Assembly (NCBI GenBank): GCA_015487405.1
Contig: WFPV01000211.1
Span: 1 to 40,303 of the forward strand
Direction: 5' to 3'
DNA length: 40,303 nucleotides
Origin: Aquifex sp.
GTDB taxonomy: Bacteria > Aquificota > Aquificia > Aquificales > Aquificaceae
Below, piece by piece: positions 25,126 to 33,664 of the stretch (position 1 is the stretch's first letter; every line of letters starts with the position of its first letter). A model generated the notes under the pieces. It was given only the letters and a program-made list of their open reading frames with translations, was not told where the DNA came from and did not search any database. Made by a program: the position numbers and the translations under genes.

Positions 25126-25563
25126 ATGCAGAAATTTCTCCTTCTTTTTCTTTTCTTTATCCTCAGTTGCGGCAAAACCATCATCTACGACCTCACTTTT
25201 ATAGACCTTAAAGGTAGAGAAGTAAAGATAGAACCTGAGGATAAACCCCTGCTGCTCTATGTCTGGACCGGTACCTGTATCGGACACCAGGAGGATATGA
25301 AACTTATAAATGAGCACTTTTTAGAGCTTTCCAAGAGGTATAAAGTAGCTTCCTTAGCCGTTTTTATGAAGCCTGAGGATGTTAAGAAGTTTCTGGAAGA
25401 GAATAAAATAGACCCAAAGTTCATACTTCTTGCGGACCCGGAAGGTAGGATAACGAGCATCGTGAAACTGGTTTTCCTGCCCGCCACCCTCGTTTTCGAC
25501 GAATCGGGAGAACTGAGAAAGAACTATCCCAGACTTCCCTTAAAGAAACTCCTCAAGGATTAA
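25126..25563 (+). CDS. Thioredoxin-like lipoprotein with a CxxH site
   Basis: A 145-residue TlpA/peroxiredoxin-like protein. A short lipoprotein signal ends FILSCG with lipid Cys at 15. The redox loop that is normally WCxxC reads WTGTCIGHQEDM, so only C51 remains and His54 replaces the second Cys. Later FLPATLVFDESGEL is the thioredoxin cis-Pro strand region. Its position one base after the copper chaperone suggests a joint role in copper or oxidase assembly, perhaps Sco-like, with C51 and H54 as ligands; that is inference. Its 3' end overlaps the PEBP gene. Confidence 0.8.
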   Translation: MQKFLLLFLFFILSCGKTIIYDLTFIDLKGREVKIEPEDKPLLLYVWTGTCIGHQEDMKLINEHFLELSKRYKVASLAVFMKPEDVKKFLEENKIDPKFILLADPEGRITSIVKLVFLPATLVFDESGELRKNYPRLPLKKLLKD

Positions 25564-26029
25564 CATAGCAAAGTAAGTGACTCTCAGCTAATTTAAGTTT
25601 TTTAACGTATTCTAATAACTCCTTCCTTGTAGGACTCTCCTTGAATAGGGGAATCTCCGAAAGAGCAAAAAGGGTGAACCTGTAAAGCCTTCTTCCCGTA
25701 GGACAGGGAGGCGTGTAACCCTTTATTCCAAAGTCGTTTATGCCGAAACGTAATAAATCATCTTCTCGAGCTCCTTCCGGAATGTTGCTCAGTCGCCTAT
25801 CCACGTAATAGATAACCCAGTGGTATCTGTTCCCATCGTCGAAAGTTATTGCAAAGGCCCTAACGGACTCGCTAAAATTCTCCAAGTTCAGTGGGGGAGA
25901 GACTCCTTCACCGAAGCAGGTGTACTTAACAGGGAGAATCCCTTGATTTTTAAAGGCAGGACTTGACAGTTTTACATACCCTACACTACGTAATCCCAGA
26001 GAGAACCCCTGTATGAAATTACCGAGCAC
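25553..26029 (-). CDS. YbhB/YbcL family (PEBP-like) protein
   Basis: Phosphatidylethanolamine-binding-protein fold, 158 residues. Motifs: VKLSSPAFKNQGILPVKYTC and SPPLNLENF near the N-terminus, the ligand-pocket strand AFAITFDDGNRYHWVIYYV (variant of the usual DPDAP-HW), and GIKGYTPPCPTGRRLYRFTLFAL. The cellular role of bacterial members is poorly known. The only in-frame start is GTG at 26029, giving about 17 residues before the usual start, and an 11-nt overlap with cdsA. Convergent overlap with the thioredoxin-like gene. Confidence 0.88.
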   Translation of the reverse strand: MLGNFIQGFSLGLRSVGYVKLSSPAFKNQGILPVKYTCFGEGVSPPLNLENFSESVRAFAITFDDGNRYHWVIYYVDRRLSNIPEGAREDDLLRFGINDFGIKGYTPPCPTGRRLYRFTLFALSEIPLFKESPTRKELLEYVKKLKLAESHLLCYVNP

Positions 26030-26738
26030 CCTGAATTAAAAGATAATACAGAGGAGCGGCAAACACAACGTCGTCAAACCTGTCCGTAAAACCGCCGTGT
26101 CTACCGAGAATGTTCGAAAAGTCCTTAATTCCAAGCTGTCTTTTTATAAAGGACTTAAAGTAATCCCCCACTACACCGAGAAGAACGGTCAGGAGTGCAA
26201 CAAATAGGGAGTAAAAGGCATTAAATGGTAAAGCTAAGCTCATAAAAGCTACCGCAGGTATATAACCACCAAGAAAACCTTCCAAAGTCTTCTTTGGAGA
26301 GAGCTTTGGAAAGAGTGGAATCTTCCCAAAATTTTTACCGATGTAATAAGCAAAAACATCGTTAATCCAGAAAGAGATGATATAAACGAGTAAAAGGTTT
26401 GTTTCTAACTCTTTTACCAGGAACAGGTAGGTCAAGAATAAGGGAGGATAAAAGGAGAGAAAGAAAGCCTTAAAGAAAGCTTCGAGGTTCCAGTTTTTGT
26501 ATCCGTAGTAGAGCGCTATAAGGGAAGATAAAGTTAAAGCTACCGCTGGGGATAAAATTCCCGCAAGAAGAACTGCAGGAGAAAAGTAGTGCAAGCTTTT
26601 GAGGTTAAGAACGGTTGTAAGCTCACGGGCAATTAGAAAGGAAAGAATCATCAAAACTACTAGAAATAGCTTTGGTGGAAGGGAAATAGCTATTAGAACG
26701 CTTATCCCTATTATTACTCCGTGCGCTTCCCTACTCAT
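26019..26738 (-). CDS. cdsA: Phosphatidate cytidylyltransferase
   Basis: Makes CDP-diacylglycerol for phospholipid synthesis. 239 residues with about seven membrane helices and the CDP-DAG synthase signature near the C-terminus: GDYFKSFIKRQLGIKDFSNI followed by LGRHGGFTDRFDD. SPKKTLEGFLGG around residue 148 is also typical. The start overlaps uppS by 8 nt and the end overlaps the PEBP gene by 11 nt; uppS-cdsA is a common pair. Confidence 0.95.
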   Translation of the reverse strand: MSREAHGVIIGISVLIAISLPPKLFLVVLMILSFLIARELTTVLNLKSLHYFSPAVLLAGILSPAVALTLSSLIALYYGYKNWNLEAFFKAFFLSFYPPLFLTYLFLVKELETNLLLVYIISFWINDVFAYYIGKNFGKIPLFPKLSPKKTLEGFLGGYIPAVAFMSLALPFNAFYSLFVALLTVLLGVVGDYFKSFIKRQLGIKDFSNILGRHGGFTDRFDDVVFAAPLYYLLIQGAR

Positions 26739-27432
26739 CTATAACTCTTCCGAACTTTCGTTTTCTCTTTGAAAAGTCCTTTATAGCTTTTAGGAACTCT
26801 TCACGGGTGAAGTCCGGCCAAAGGGTATCTGTGAAGTAAAACTCCGTGTAGGCAATGTTCCATAGGAGGAAGTTGGAAATTCTTTTCTCCCCTGCCGTCC
26901 TTATAAGAAGGTCTGGGTCCGGAGAGCAAGAAAGGTCTAAATACTGGGAAAAGGTCTCCTCGTTAATAACCTTAGGATTATCTTTCAGAAGTTTTCGTAC
27001 GGCCCTCAGAATTTCATCCCTTCCGCCGTAGTCTATCGCAAGATTCAAGGTTAACCTGTTAAAGTGTTTAGATTCTTCCTCTATTTGCTTCATAAGCTCT
27101 ACGAGAGTTTTAGGAATTCTGTCTCTTCTTCCGATAAACCGAACTCTTATTTTTAGGTCGTAAAGTTTCTGTTTCTTATTTCTCAGATAATCCTCTAAAA
27201 GTTTAAAGAGAGCTTCTACTTCCTCTTTAGGTCTATTCCAGTTTTCCGTGGAGAAGGCGTATAGAGTTAGGTGTCTTATACCGAGTTCTGTAGCGTATTC
27301 CACGATATCTTCCGCCACTTGCGCCCCTTGATAGTGTCCCATAACGCGCGGGAGTCCCCGCCTGCGTGCCCATCTTCCGTTCCCGTCCATTATTATGGCA
27401 ACGTGGGAGGGTATCTTAAGTTCATCGGTCAT
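26731..27432 (-). CDS. uppS: Undecaprenyl diphosphate synthase (cis-prenyltransferase)
   Basis: Builds the C55 lipid carrier for peptidoglycan and LPS. HVAIIMDGNGRWARRRG holds the catalytic D16; GHYQGAQ, LTLYAFSTENWNRP and the C-terminal DLLIRTAGEKRISNFLLWN with YTEFYFTDTLWPDF are the family motifs. 233 residues, normal. Start overlaps the cpoB-like gene by 4 nt. Confidence 0.96.
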   Translation of the reverse strand: MTDELKIPSHVAIIMDGNGRWARRRGLPRVMGHYQGAQVAEDIVEYATELGIRHLTLYAFSTENWNRPKEEVEALFKLLEDYLRNKKQKLYDLKIRVRFIGRRDRIPKTLVELMKQIEEESKHFNRLTLNLAIDYGGRDEILRAVRKLLKDNPKVINEETFSQYLDLSCSPDPDLLIRTAGEKRISNFLLWNIAYTEFYFTDTLWPDFTREEFLKAIKDFSKRKRKFGRVIDE

Positions 27433-28100
27433 GGCTCTTTATATAATAAGGCTTTTGCACGTTGGGTCGCTTCCGATTGGGGAAATTTCTCCTCCATGAG
27501 GGAAAGGTACTTATTCGCCGTTGCTACGTCTCCCTCATCAATTGCCATCTTTACGAGCATAAAGTAGGTGTCGGGAAGCTTATTACAGTCGGGAAGTTCA
27601 CCTTCTTCACACTTCTTTATAAGAGCATTAAAAATTTGCTTCGCTTTTTCCGTTTTCCCAAGTTCATAGTAAATCTTGCCAAGCCAGAAGTAGGCGTTAT
27701 CGGTGTACTTGTTAGGTTCGAACTTTTTCAGAAACTCAAGGAAGGCATCCCTTGCTTCTATAAGTTTACCTTCGTTGAAGAGAGAGAGAGCTTCTTCGTA
27801 TGCTATTTTTTCATCCTCAACAGGTTCCTGAACGACGACAGGTTTTTCTTCACCGATTTTGGGTTTCTCTTCGTACCTTCTCGATACATTGGCAAGTTTT
27901 AGCCTTCCTACCTCTTCCGTGAGAAGGTCTATACGCTTGTTTATTTCCTCCAGCTTAAGATTGATTTCCTCCTGCTTTTCTTCAAGTTTTGCAACCCTTA
28001 TCTCCAACTCGTTTAGGCGTTGTTCCGTTTTGGAAGTCTCAGCTACCGGAGCACAGGCTACGAGTAGAAAAGGTAAAAGTAAAAGGCTTTTTCTTTTCAT
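27429..28100 (-). CDS. CpoB/YbgF-like coiled-coil TPR lipoprotein
   Basis: A 223-residue envelope protein. Lipoprotein signal with lipobox LLVACAP (lipid Cys16), a coiled coil from about 20 to 68 (RLNELEIRVAKLEEKQEEI onward), a Glu/Pro-rich linker, then TPR repeats from about residue 98 (YEEALSLFNEGKLIEARDAF, KYTDNAYFWLGKIYYELGK, SEATQRAKALLYKE). Most relatives of the Tol-Pal CpoB lack a lipid anchor, so this variant may be anchored; no tol genes are nearby. A GGGGGAAG ribosome site and TATAAT (28122-28117) precede the start. Confidence 0.85.
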   Translation of the reverse strand: MKRKSLLLLPFLLVACAPVAETSKTEQRLNELEIRVAKLEEKQEEINLKLEEINKRIDLLTEEVGRLKLANVSRRYEEKPKIGEEKPVVVQEPVEDEKIAYEEALSLFNEGKLIEARDAFLEFLKKFEPNKYTDNAYFWLGKIYYELGKTEKAKQIFNALIKKCEEGELPDCNKLPDTYFMLVKMAIDEGDVATANKYLSLMEEKFPQSEATQRAKALLYKEP

Positions 28101-28126
28101 TATCTTCCCCCTTCGTATTATATTAA

Positions 28127-29231
<1,105 letters not shown>

Positions 29232-29235
29232 ACTA

Positions 29236-29248
29236 TATGATTTAATAT
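29236..29248 (+). promoter_or_regulatory. Leaderless-type promoter of dcd
   Basis: TATGAT (29236-29241) is followed by 7 nt and the GTG start of dcd at 29249. On the opposite strand TAAATC (29244-29239) plus 7 nt precedes the ATG at 29231, so two divergent -10-like boxes overlap in a 17-bp intergenic gap. Confidence 0.45.
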
Positions 29249-29788
29249 GTGATTCTCTGCGATAGAACCATTACGAGGCTTATAGAGGAGGGCAAGCTCG
29301 TAGTTGAGCCCTTTGAGCCGAAAAACGTTCAATGTTCTTCTTTAGATTTGAGGTTGGGAGGAGAAATAGCGGTTTACGAAGCGAACGATGAGGTAATAGA
29401 CGTAAAGCTTGAAATTAAAGGTATAAAGAGGGAAAAGGTAGAGGATTTCTTTATCATAAAACCGAAGGAGTTCGTTCTCGCTACGACCTTGGAGTATTTA
29501 AAGCTTCCGGAAGACGTAACCGCTTTCGTTGAGGGGCGTTCTTCCTTGGGTAGGCTTGGGCTCTTTATAGAAAACGCTGGCTGGGTGGATGCGGGTTTTG
29601 AGGGGCAAATAACCTTAGAGCTTTACAACGCCAACTCAAGACCTATAAAGCTCTACAAGGGTATGAGGATATGTCAACTCGTGTTTGCAAAATTGGATGA
29701 AAAGCCGAAAAAGGTTTACGGAGGGAAGTATAAGGGTCAGAGGGGCGTCACACCTTCCCGTATATTCATGGACGAGGAGCTCAAGTGA
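29249..29788 (+). CDS. dcd: dCTP deaminase
   Basis: Converts dCTP to dUTP for thymidylate synthesis. It starts at GTG with the family start MILCDRTITRLIEEGKL, then CSSLDLRLGGE, the active-site EGRSSLGRLGLFIENAGWVD, and RICQLVFAKLDE. Towards the C-terminus GGKYKGQRGVTPSR closes the site. 179 residues, normal. Start choice is firm because homologues begin MILCD and there is no ribosome site. The pabC-like gene overlaps its stop by 4 nt. Confidence 0.95.
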   Translation: MILCDRTITRLIEEGKLVVEPFEPKNVQCSSLDLRLGGEIAVYEANDEVIDVKLEIKGIKREKVEDFFIIKPKEFVLATTLEYLKLPEDVTAFVEGRSSLGRLGLFIENAGWVDAGFEGQITLELYNANSRPIKLYKGMRICQLVFAKLDEKPKKVYGGKYKGQRGVTPSRIFMDEELK

Positions 29789-30552
29789 ACAGAGCTCTCC
29801 AGTTTGGTGAGGGACTCTTTGAGACTATCCACTGGAGGGGGAGGAACTACAAGTTAAAAAAACACTACGAAAGGTTAAGGAGCTCCGCCGAGTTCTTCGG
29901 CTATCCCTGTCCCGAATACGGGGAGTTCGTTCGGGAAATAGAAAAAGCCACCGCAGGTAATAAGAATCTTTACGTAAAGTATCTTTTGCTTTTAAAGGGA
30001 AGTGAATACTACGGGGATTATCCCGAAGGCTACGAGACTAAAGTCCTGGTGAAAAAACTTCCGCAGACTCCCGAAAGGGTAAAGTTATGCCTTTCGTCTT
30101 ACCGCAGGCACTCACGGAATCCCGTCTTTTACCACAAGACAACAAATTTTCTCTTTAGCGTGCTCGTCAAAAGGGAAGCAAAAATAAGGGGATTTTTTGA
30201 CGGGATTGTGCTGAACGAGAGGAATTTCTTGACTGAGACCTCTTCCGCCAACCTTTTGATTTACAAAAGAGGAAAATTTTTCACTCCCGCGAGGGAGAGC
30301 GGACTCCTGCAGGGGACGACGCTTGAGCTCCTGAGTGAGGAGATTTCCATTAAGGAGGAGTTTATTTCTTTGGATTTTCTTAAGGACGCCGAAGGCGTAT
30401 TTATTTTGAATTCCTTAATAAAGCTTCTTCCCGTTTTAGAGATAGAGGGGGAAAGGTTTAGAGAAAACAAGGAGCTCGTAAAGGAATTGAGAGAGGTTAT
30501 TGAGAGGAGGGAGCTACTTTCCGAATCCAGCGGTAATCTCGGTAAGGGGTAG
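29785..30552 (+). CDS. Class IV PLP aminotransferase, probable 4-amino-4-deoxychorismate lyase
   Basis: A 255-residue fold-type IV PLP enzyme. It begins ALQFGEGLFETI, has the PLP lysine K118 in YHKTTNF and E151 in FLTETSSANLL, followed by FFTPARESGLLQGTTLELL. The pattern and small size fit PabC, giving p-aminobenzoate for folate; folP lies 4 kb downstream. A branched-chain or D-amino acid aminotransferase is the alternative. GTG start at 29785 overlaps dcd by 4 nt. The last 39 bp overlap pilC on the other strand. Confidence 0.82.
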   Translation: MNRALQFGEGLFETIHWRGRNYKLKKHYERLRSSAEFFGYPCPEYGEFVREIEKATAGNKNLYVKYLLLLKGSEYYGDYPEGYETKVLVKKLPQTPERVKLCLSSYRRHSRNPVFYHKTTNFLFSVLVKREAKIRGFFDGIVLNERNFLTETSSANLLIYKRGKFFTPARESGLLQGTTLELLSEEISIKEEFISLDFLKDAEGVFILNSLIKLLPVLEIEGERFRENKELVKELREVIERRELLSESSGNLGKG

Positions 30553-31695
30553 AATTACGCTGACTACTATGATTCCGACGATGAGACCTATCAGGAGTAT
30601 GGCGGCGGGTTCAACTATCCTGAGCCAGAAGTTTATCGTTCTTTCCGCCTGTTTTTCGTAAAGCTCCGAGAGCATTCCGAGCATTTTTTCAAGCTCTCCG
30701 CTGCTCTCTCCCGTCTCTACAAGGTTTTTGAACATCTCGGGAATCTCGGGAATTTCCTTAAGCAGGGAGGAGAGGCTCTTTCCCCTCTTTACCTCCGGTA
30801 TTACCTCTTCCAGCTTCTGCCTGAGGTAGTAGTTGTTAATACTCTTTACGGAAAGCTCTAAGGCGTGGTCTAAGGGAACCGCGGCGTTAAGGAGCATAGA
30901 TAGAACTCTCGCAAATCGGGAGAGGTTAAAGTATAGGTTCAGCTTACCGAGGACGGGAAGTTTCAGAAGATAGTAATGAAGCTTCTCTTTAGATACGAAC
31001 TTAGTTCTGAACTTGAAGAGTATCAGTAATATTGGAAGTGCGAACAAAAGATAACTAAGCAGGTTTGCAAGAAGTATAACGAACTTCGTTATCAGAGGAA
31101 GCTCTTTCCCGAATCCCTCAAGGACACTCGCAATCCTCGGAACTACGAACCTTACCGCGATGAATAGGGAAATAAAACTGAAGGTTATAATAACCGCCGG
31201 GTAAGTAACCGAAGATAGAACTTTGCTTTTGAACTCTGAAACCTTGTAGAGGTATTCCCCGGCAACCTGAAAAATGTATTCTAAGTTCTCTCCCCTCTGA
31301 ACCGCGGATAGCATCTCGGGTAGAAACTCGGGAAAGACTCCTGCCTTTGAGAAGGCTTCCTGAAGGCTTTCACCTTTCTCTATTCCATTTTTTATTCTCA
31401 CGAAGGCTGAGGAAAGCTCTTCGTTTTCGGTTTGTCTTGCGAGGAGCTCTAAGGCTTTCGTGAGGGGAATTCCGGAAGATAAGAGGGTGGAGAGTTGAAT
31501 AAGAGCGAAAGCTATCTCCTCTTCCGGAATCTTTTTTTGAAAGAGTTTTAGTGTTAGCTCCTTGCCTTCTTTTAGTTTCAGTAGCTTTACGCCTTCCCGT
31601 TTGAGTTTGGTTATAGCTTCCCTTCTGTCCCTGGCTTTCAGCGTTCCCTTTACGCGCTTTCCCTCTTGAAGTCCTTCGTAGTAGAAGGTTTTCAT
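30514..31695 (-). CDS. pilC: Type IV pilus / type II secretion inner-membrane platform protein
   Basis: PilC/GspF family, 393 residues, anchoring the assembly ATPase. An N-terminal domain (MKTFYYEGLQEGKRVKGTLK, with RREAITKLKREGVKLL) is followed by two repeated cytoplasmic helical domains and three membrane helices (about 165-190, 215-235, 360-385). The repeats show FALIQLSTLLSSGIPLTKAL and FARVLSMLLNAAVPLDHAL, the GspF signature. It is alone here; GspL/M-like genes lie 5 kb to the right. PilC and GspF cannot be separated from sequence alone. Confidence 0.93.
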   Translation of the reverse strand: MKTFYYEGLQEGKRVKGTLKARDRREAITKLKREGVKLLKLKEGKELTLKLFQKKIPEEEIAFALIQLSTLLSSGIPLTKALELLARQTENEELSSAFVRIKNGIEKGESLQEAFSKAGVFPEFLPEMLSAVQRGENLEYIFQVAGEYLYKVSEFKSKVLSSVTYPAVIITFSFISLFIAVRFVVPRIASVLEGFGKELPLITKFVILLANLLSYLLFALPILLILFKFRTKFVSKEKLHYYLLKLPVLGKLNLYFNLSRFARVLSMLLNAAVPLDHALELSVKSINNYYLRQKLEEVIPEVKRGKSLSSLLKEIPEIPEMFKNLVETGESSGELEKMLGMLSELYEKQAERTINFWLRIVEPAAILLIGLIVGIIVVSVILPLTEITAGFGK

Positions 31696-31735
31696 ACCTT
31701 ATTCTTTAAGTTTAATTTTTTAAATTCTCCAAGTC

Positions 31736-31870
31736 TCAAAATCCTAATTCCTTCAAACTTTCCTTCTTCAATCCGAACTTGAGAATGTTGGCATCCATAA
31801 CAATCTTTAGCTTTTTCCTGTTATAGCTTTCTCAATCTCCTTCATTGAAAACTATGAAGCGAGAATTTAT
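31736..31870 (-). pseudogene. Gene remnant with PIN-like motif
   Basis: Within the 210-bp gap between pilC and cas6 a minus-strand frame reads RFIVFNEGD, an in-frame TGA, then ESYNRKKLKIVMDANILKFG and LKKESLKELGF before TGA at 31738-31736. KIVMDANIL resembles the first strand and acidic residue of PIN-domain toxins, but the rest of the domain is missing. It may be a decayed toxin-antitoxin piece. Nothing else is seen in the gap. Confidence 0.25.
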
Positions 31871-31905
31871 CTTAAGGAACAATAGGAAGATATACTTGAA
31901 AGGCT

Positions 31906-32727
31906 TTAACGATTTTCAAATTTAAAAATTTTGACGGCTCCAAAACCCATCGTTGTCCTTCTTCCTATCCCACTGAACTCCGCAAGGTCCAGAAGAGCAT
32001 TCAGTCCCTTCAAAATCTCTTTATCTTGAGTTTGAAAACTCATGTAAACCTTTCCCACAAAACCGACGAACCATCCCATACTCCCTAAATCTACCTTTTC
32101 TGTTCTGAGCTCGTACCCGCTCAATACTACGGACTCTTCGACTGCTTCCTCAAGCTTAACTGTCAATTCGAGGTCAGAAAACTTCAACCATTTCTTTATC
32201 AATCCCCTGAAAATAGTTCCCGGCTCGGGTAGGATACTTACCTTTTTCCCCGATTTAAAGCTCGTTGGCGTTACGAAGCGAAGTAGGACCTTCCCGGCGG
32301 GTTGAGAGGATTCATAAAGCGCCTTATAGGAAACAGCCTCTCTGAAGACGAGGTTCCCCTTCTTGAATTCTTTTCTTCCCAAAGAAAGGTTTTCGTGTTT
32401 GGCGAATATATACGCATAGGTAAATCTCGGTATAAGGGAATCGTCTATTAGGTTAACGTCAATTATTACCCTTCGGGTGCTTTGAATTTCTGAAGAAAAA
32501 AAGTTTTCATACTTTCCCGTTTCTTCGTTTCGAACTAAGAAATTCAAGGAGAAGGGCTTAACACCTGCTTCTTCGTGAAGCTCACGGGCAAAGTCTTCCT
32601 TAAAAAGTTTGAAAAACGCTCCGTGGAGTTTATCGTAAGTCAATTCTTCCGTAGGAACCAGCTCCGAGAAGTTCAAGGGTAACCTGATACGGGCGGGCAT
32701 ACCTACTATCCTTCCCTTATCTTTCAT
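31906..32727 (-). CDS. cas6: Cas6, CRISPR pre-crRNA endoribonuclease
   Basis: Cleaves CRISPR transcripts into crRNAs. 273 residues with two ferredoxin-like halves; the C-terminal glycine-rich loop GIGRRTTMGFG (253-263) is the Cas6 signature. N-terminal MPARIRLPLNFSELVP is the first RAMP strand. HGAFFKLF near residue 35 offers a candidate catalytic His. It could serve the csm complex at the left end, but it stands 26 kb away with no repeats or other cas genes beside it and decayed genes upstream. No strong ribosome site. Confidence 0.88.
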   Translation of the reverse strand: MKDKGRIVGMPARIRLPLNFSELVPTEELTYDKLHGAFFKLFKEDFARELHEEAGVKPFSLNFLVRNEETGKYENFFSSEIQSTRRVIIDVNLIDDSLIPRFTYAYIFAKHENLSLGRKEFKKGNLVFREAVSYKALYESSQPAGKVLLRFVTPTSFKSGKKVSILPEPGTIFRGLIKKWLKFSDLELTVKLEEAVEESVVLSGYELRTEKVDLGSMGWFVGFVGKVYMSFQTQDKEILKGLNALLDLAEFSGIGRRTTMGFGAVKIFKFENR

Positions 32728-32818
32728 AAATCTTCTATCTATAGAACCTCTAAGTATATTCCCTCTTTTTGTTCATAGTTGTATATACTGTCTGATGTAT
32801 AGTGACCAAAGAAAACCC

Positions 32819-33079
32819 CTACCATAAAATCCACCGTAATAGGACAAGGAAAGAAGAAGTAGGATCTTCTAAATTCATCTGCTTCCTTCTTTTTTTAATA
32901 GCAGAACTTACAGCCCTTGCAAACTCAACCATATCTTCAGGGATAAGGTTGCCGTTCTTTATGAGACTGTCTGGTTTTGGCTTGCTACTTTCATTCTCAT
33001 TTATTCCCTCTCCTCTAATCTCTAATCTTGGCATTCTCATCATGTTTTTTTTCATCGATGCTAAATAACTTAAACTCAC
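32819..33079 (-). CDS. Uncharacterised small protein upstream of cas6, possibly truncated
   Basis: A GTG-started frame of 86 residues: a possible start region MSLSYLASMKK, then PRLEIRGEGINENESSKPKP and IPEDMVEFARAVSSAIKKRR KQMN-like helix, ending LVLLRWILW. The frame continues after one stop for about 27 more codons towards cas6, which suggests truncation. It lies 7 nt after another broken gene on the same strand. I do not recognise the family. The plus-strand frame opposite it is low-complexity and rejected. Confidence 0.35.
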   Translation of the reverse strand: MSLSYLASMKKNMMRMPRLEIRGEGINENESSKPKPDSLIKNGNLIPEDMVEFARAVSSAIKKRRKQMNLEDPTSSFLVLLRWILW

Positions 33080-33086
33080 CTTAGGC

Positions 33087-33324
33087 TTAATAAAGTATCA
33101 ACTCTTTATTGCTTAAAAGCTTACAAAAATTAAATATATACCTTGAGATAAAAGAAACCATAGTCCCCTTTATCTTATTCTCAAAATCCCCTTGCCACTT
33201 TTCGGTTTTGAAAAATTCCTCAAGAACTGGTTTTATATAACTCAACTTTCTTTCCACCTAAGAGAATACCCATTAACTCTTTCAAGTCAAAACACTTGGC
33301 GCAGATTTCGGATACAGTTTTCAT
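33087..33324 (-). pseudogene. Frameshifted small gene upstream of cas6
   Basis: The minus strand starts MKTVSEICAKCFDLKELMGI and continues LLGGKKVE, then hits a stop; shifting frame by one base at about 33237-33244 continues YIKPVLEEFFKTEKWQGDFE and NKIKGTMVSFISRYIF to TAA at 33089-33087. Both halves have natural composition, so one gene of about 80 residues with a single frameshift is likely. Function unknown; C8/C11 form a CxxC. It heads a decayed pair before cas6. The rest of the 32728-33413 stretch holds only the AT-rich divergent promoter region near 33355-33410. Confidence 0.45.
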
Positions 33325-33375
33325 AGTAGACTCTCTTACTATGTAAGCACATCTATAGACAAAATATCATAATTT

Positions 33376-33405
33376 TATAATATTAGAATATCTTTATAGG
33401 AGGTG
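33376..33405 (+). promoter_or_regulatory. Promoter and ribosome site of the DUF2892-like gene
   Basis: TATAAT at 33376-33381 and GGAGGTG at 33399-33405, 8 nt before the ATG at 33414. The surrounding stretch is very AT-rich on both strands. Confidence 0.5.
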
Positions 33406-33413
33406 AAAAAGAG

Positions 33414-33623
33414 ATGACTATGGATAGACTGCTCAGACTAACTTCCGGAACGGTTCTCCTGATAGTTCTAATACTCGGGATACTGCCCGCGGAGGATGTT
33501 CACTGGTTCTGGAAGTTCTTTTTAGCCTTCATGTCTCTGAACCAGATACAGTCCGCTTTTACAAACTGGTGTCCCGTTATGAGCCTATACAGAGCTTTCG
33601 GAGTTAAAGAATGCCAGTGCTAA
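33414..33623 (+). CDS. DUF2892-family small membrane protein
   Basis: A 69-residue protein matching the DUF2892 (YgaP transmembrane-type) pattern: MDRLLRLTSGTVLLIVLILG, WFWKFFLAFMSLNQIQSAF and the closing NWCPVMSLYRAFG. Two membrane helices (about 12-25 and 31-47). Often linked to rhodanese or sulfur genes, but none are adjacent. The C-terminal KECQC gives three cysteines with NWC, unusual for the family and possibly metal or thiol related. The strong GGAGGTG site fixes the start. Confidence 0.8.
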   Translation: MTMDRLLRLTSGTVLLIVLILGILPAEDVHWFWKFFLAFMSLNQIQSAFTNWCPVMSLYRAFGVKECQC

Positions 33624-33651
33624 GCCTCTGAATATCTTCCCTTCCTTCCCT

Positions 33652-33664
33652 TAAAATACTCTTT
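33652..33664 (+). promoter_or_regulatory. Leaderless-type promoter of folP
   Basis: TAAAAT (33652-33657) plus 7 nt precedes the ATG at 33665; no Shine-Dalgarno sequence. Confidence 0.5.

Noticed and set aside
32802..33068. 88-codon plus-strand frame with hydrophobic segments
   Set aside because: Antisense of the small gene upstream of cas6, low-complexity Phe/Leu/Ser content, no ribosome site.
32728..33413. Possible CRISPR array beside cas6
   Set aside because: No direct repeat of 24-37 bp at regular spacing could be found on either strand; the stretch holds broken genes instead.
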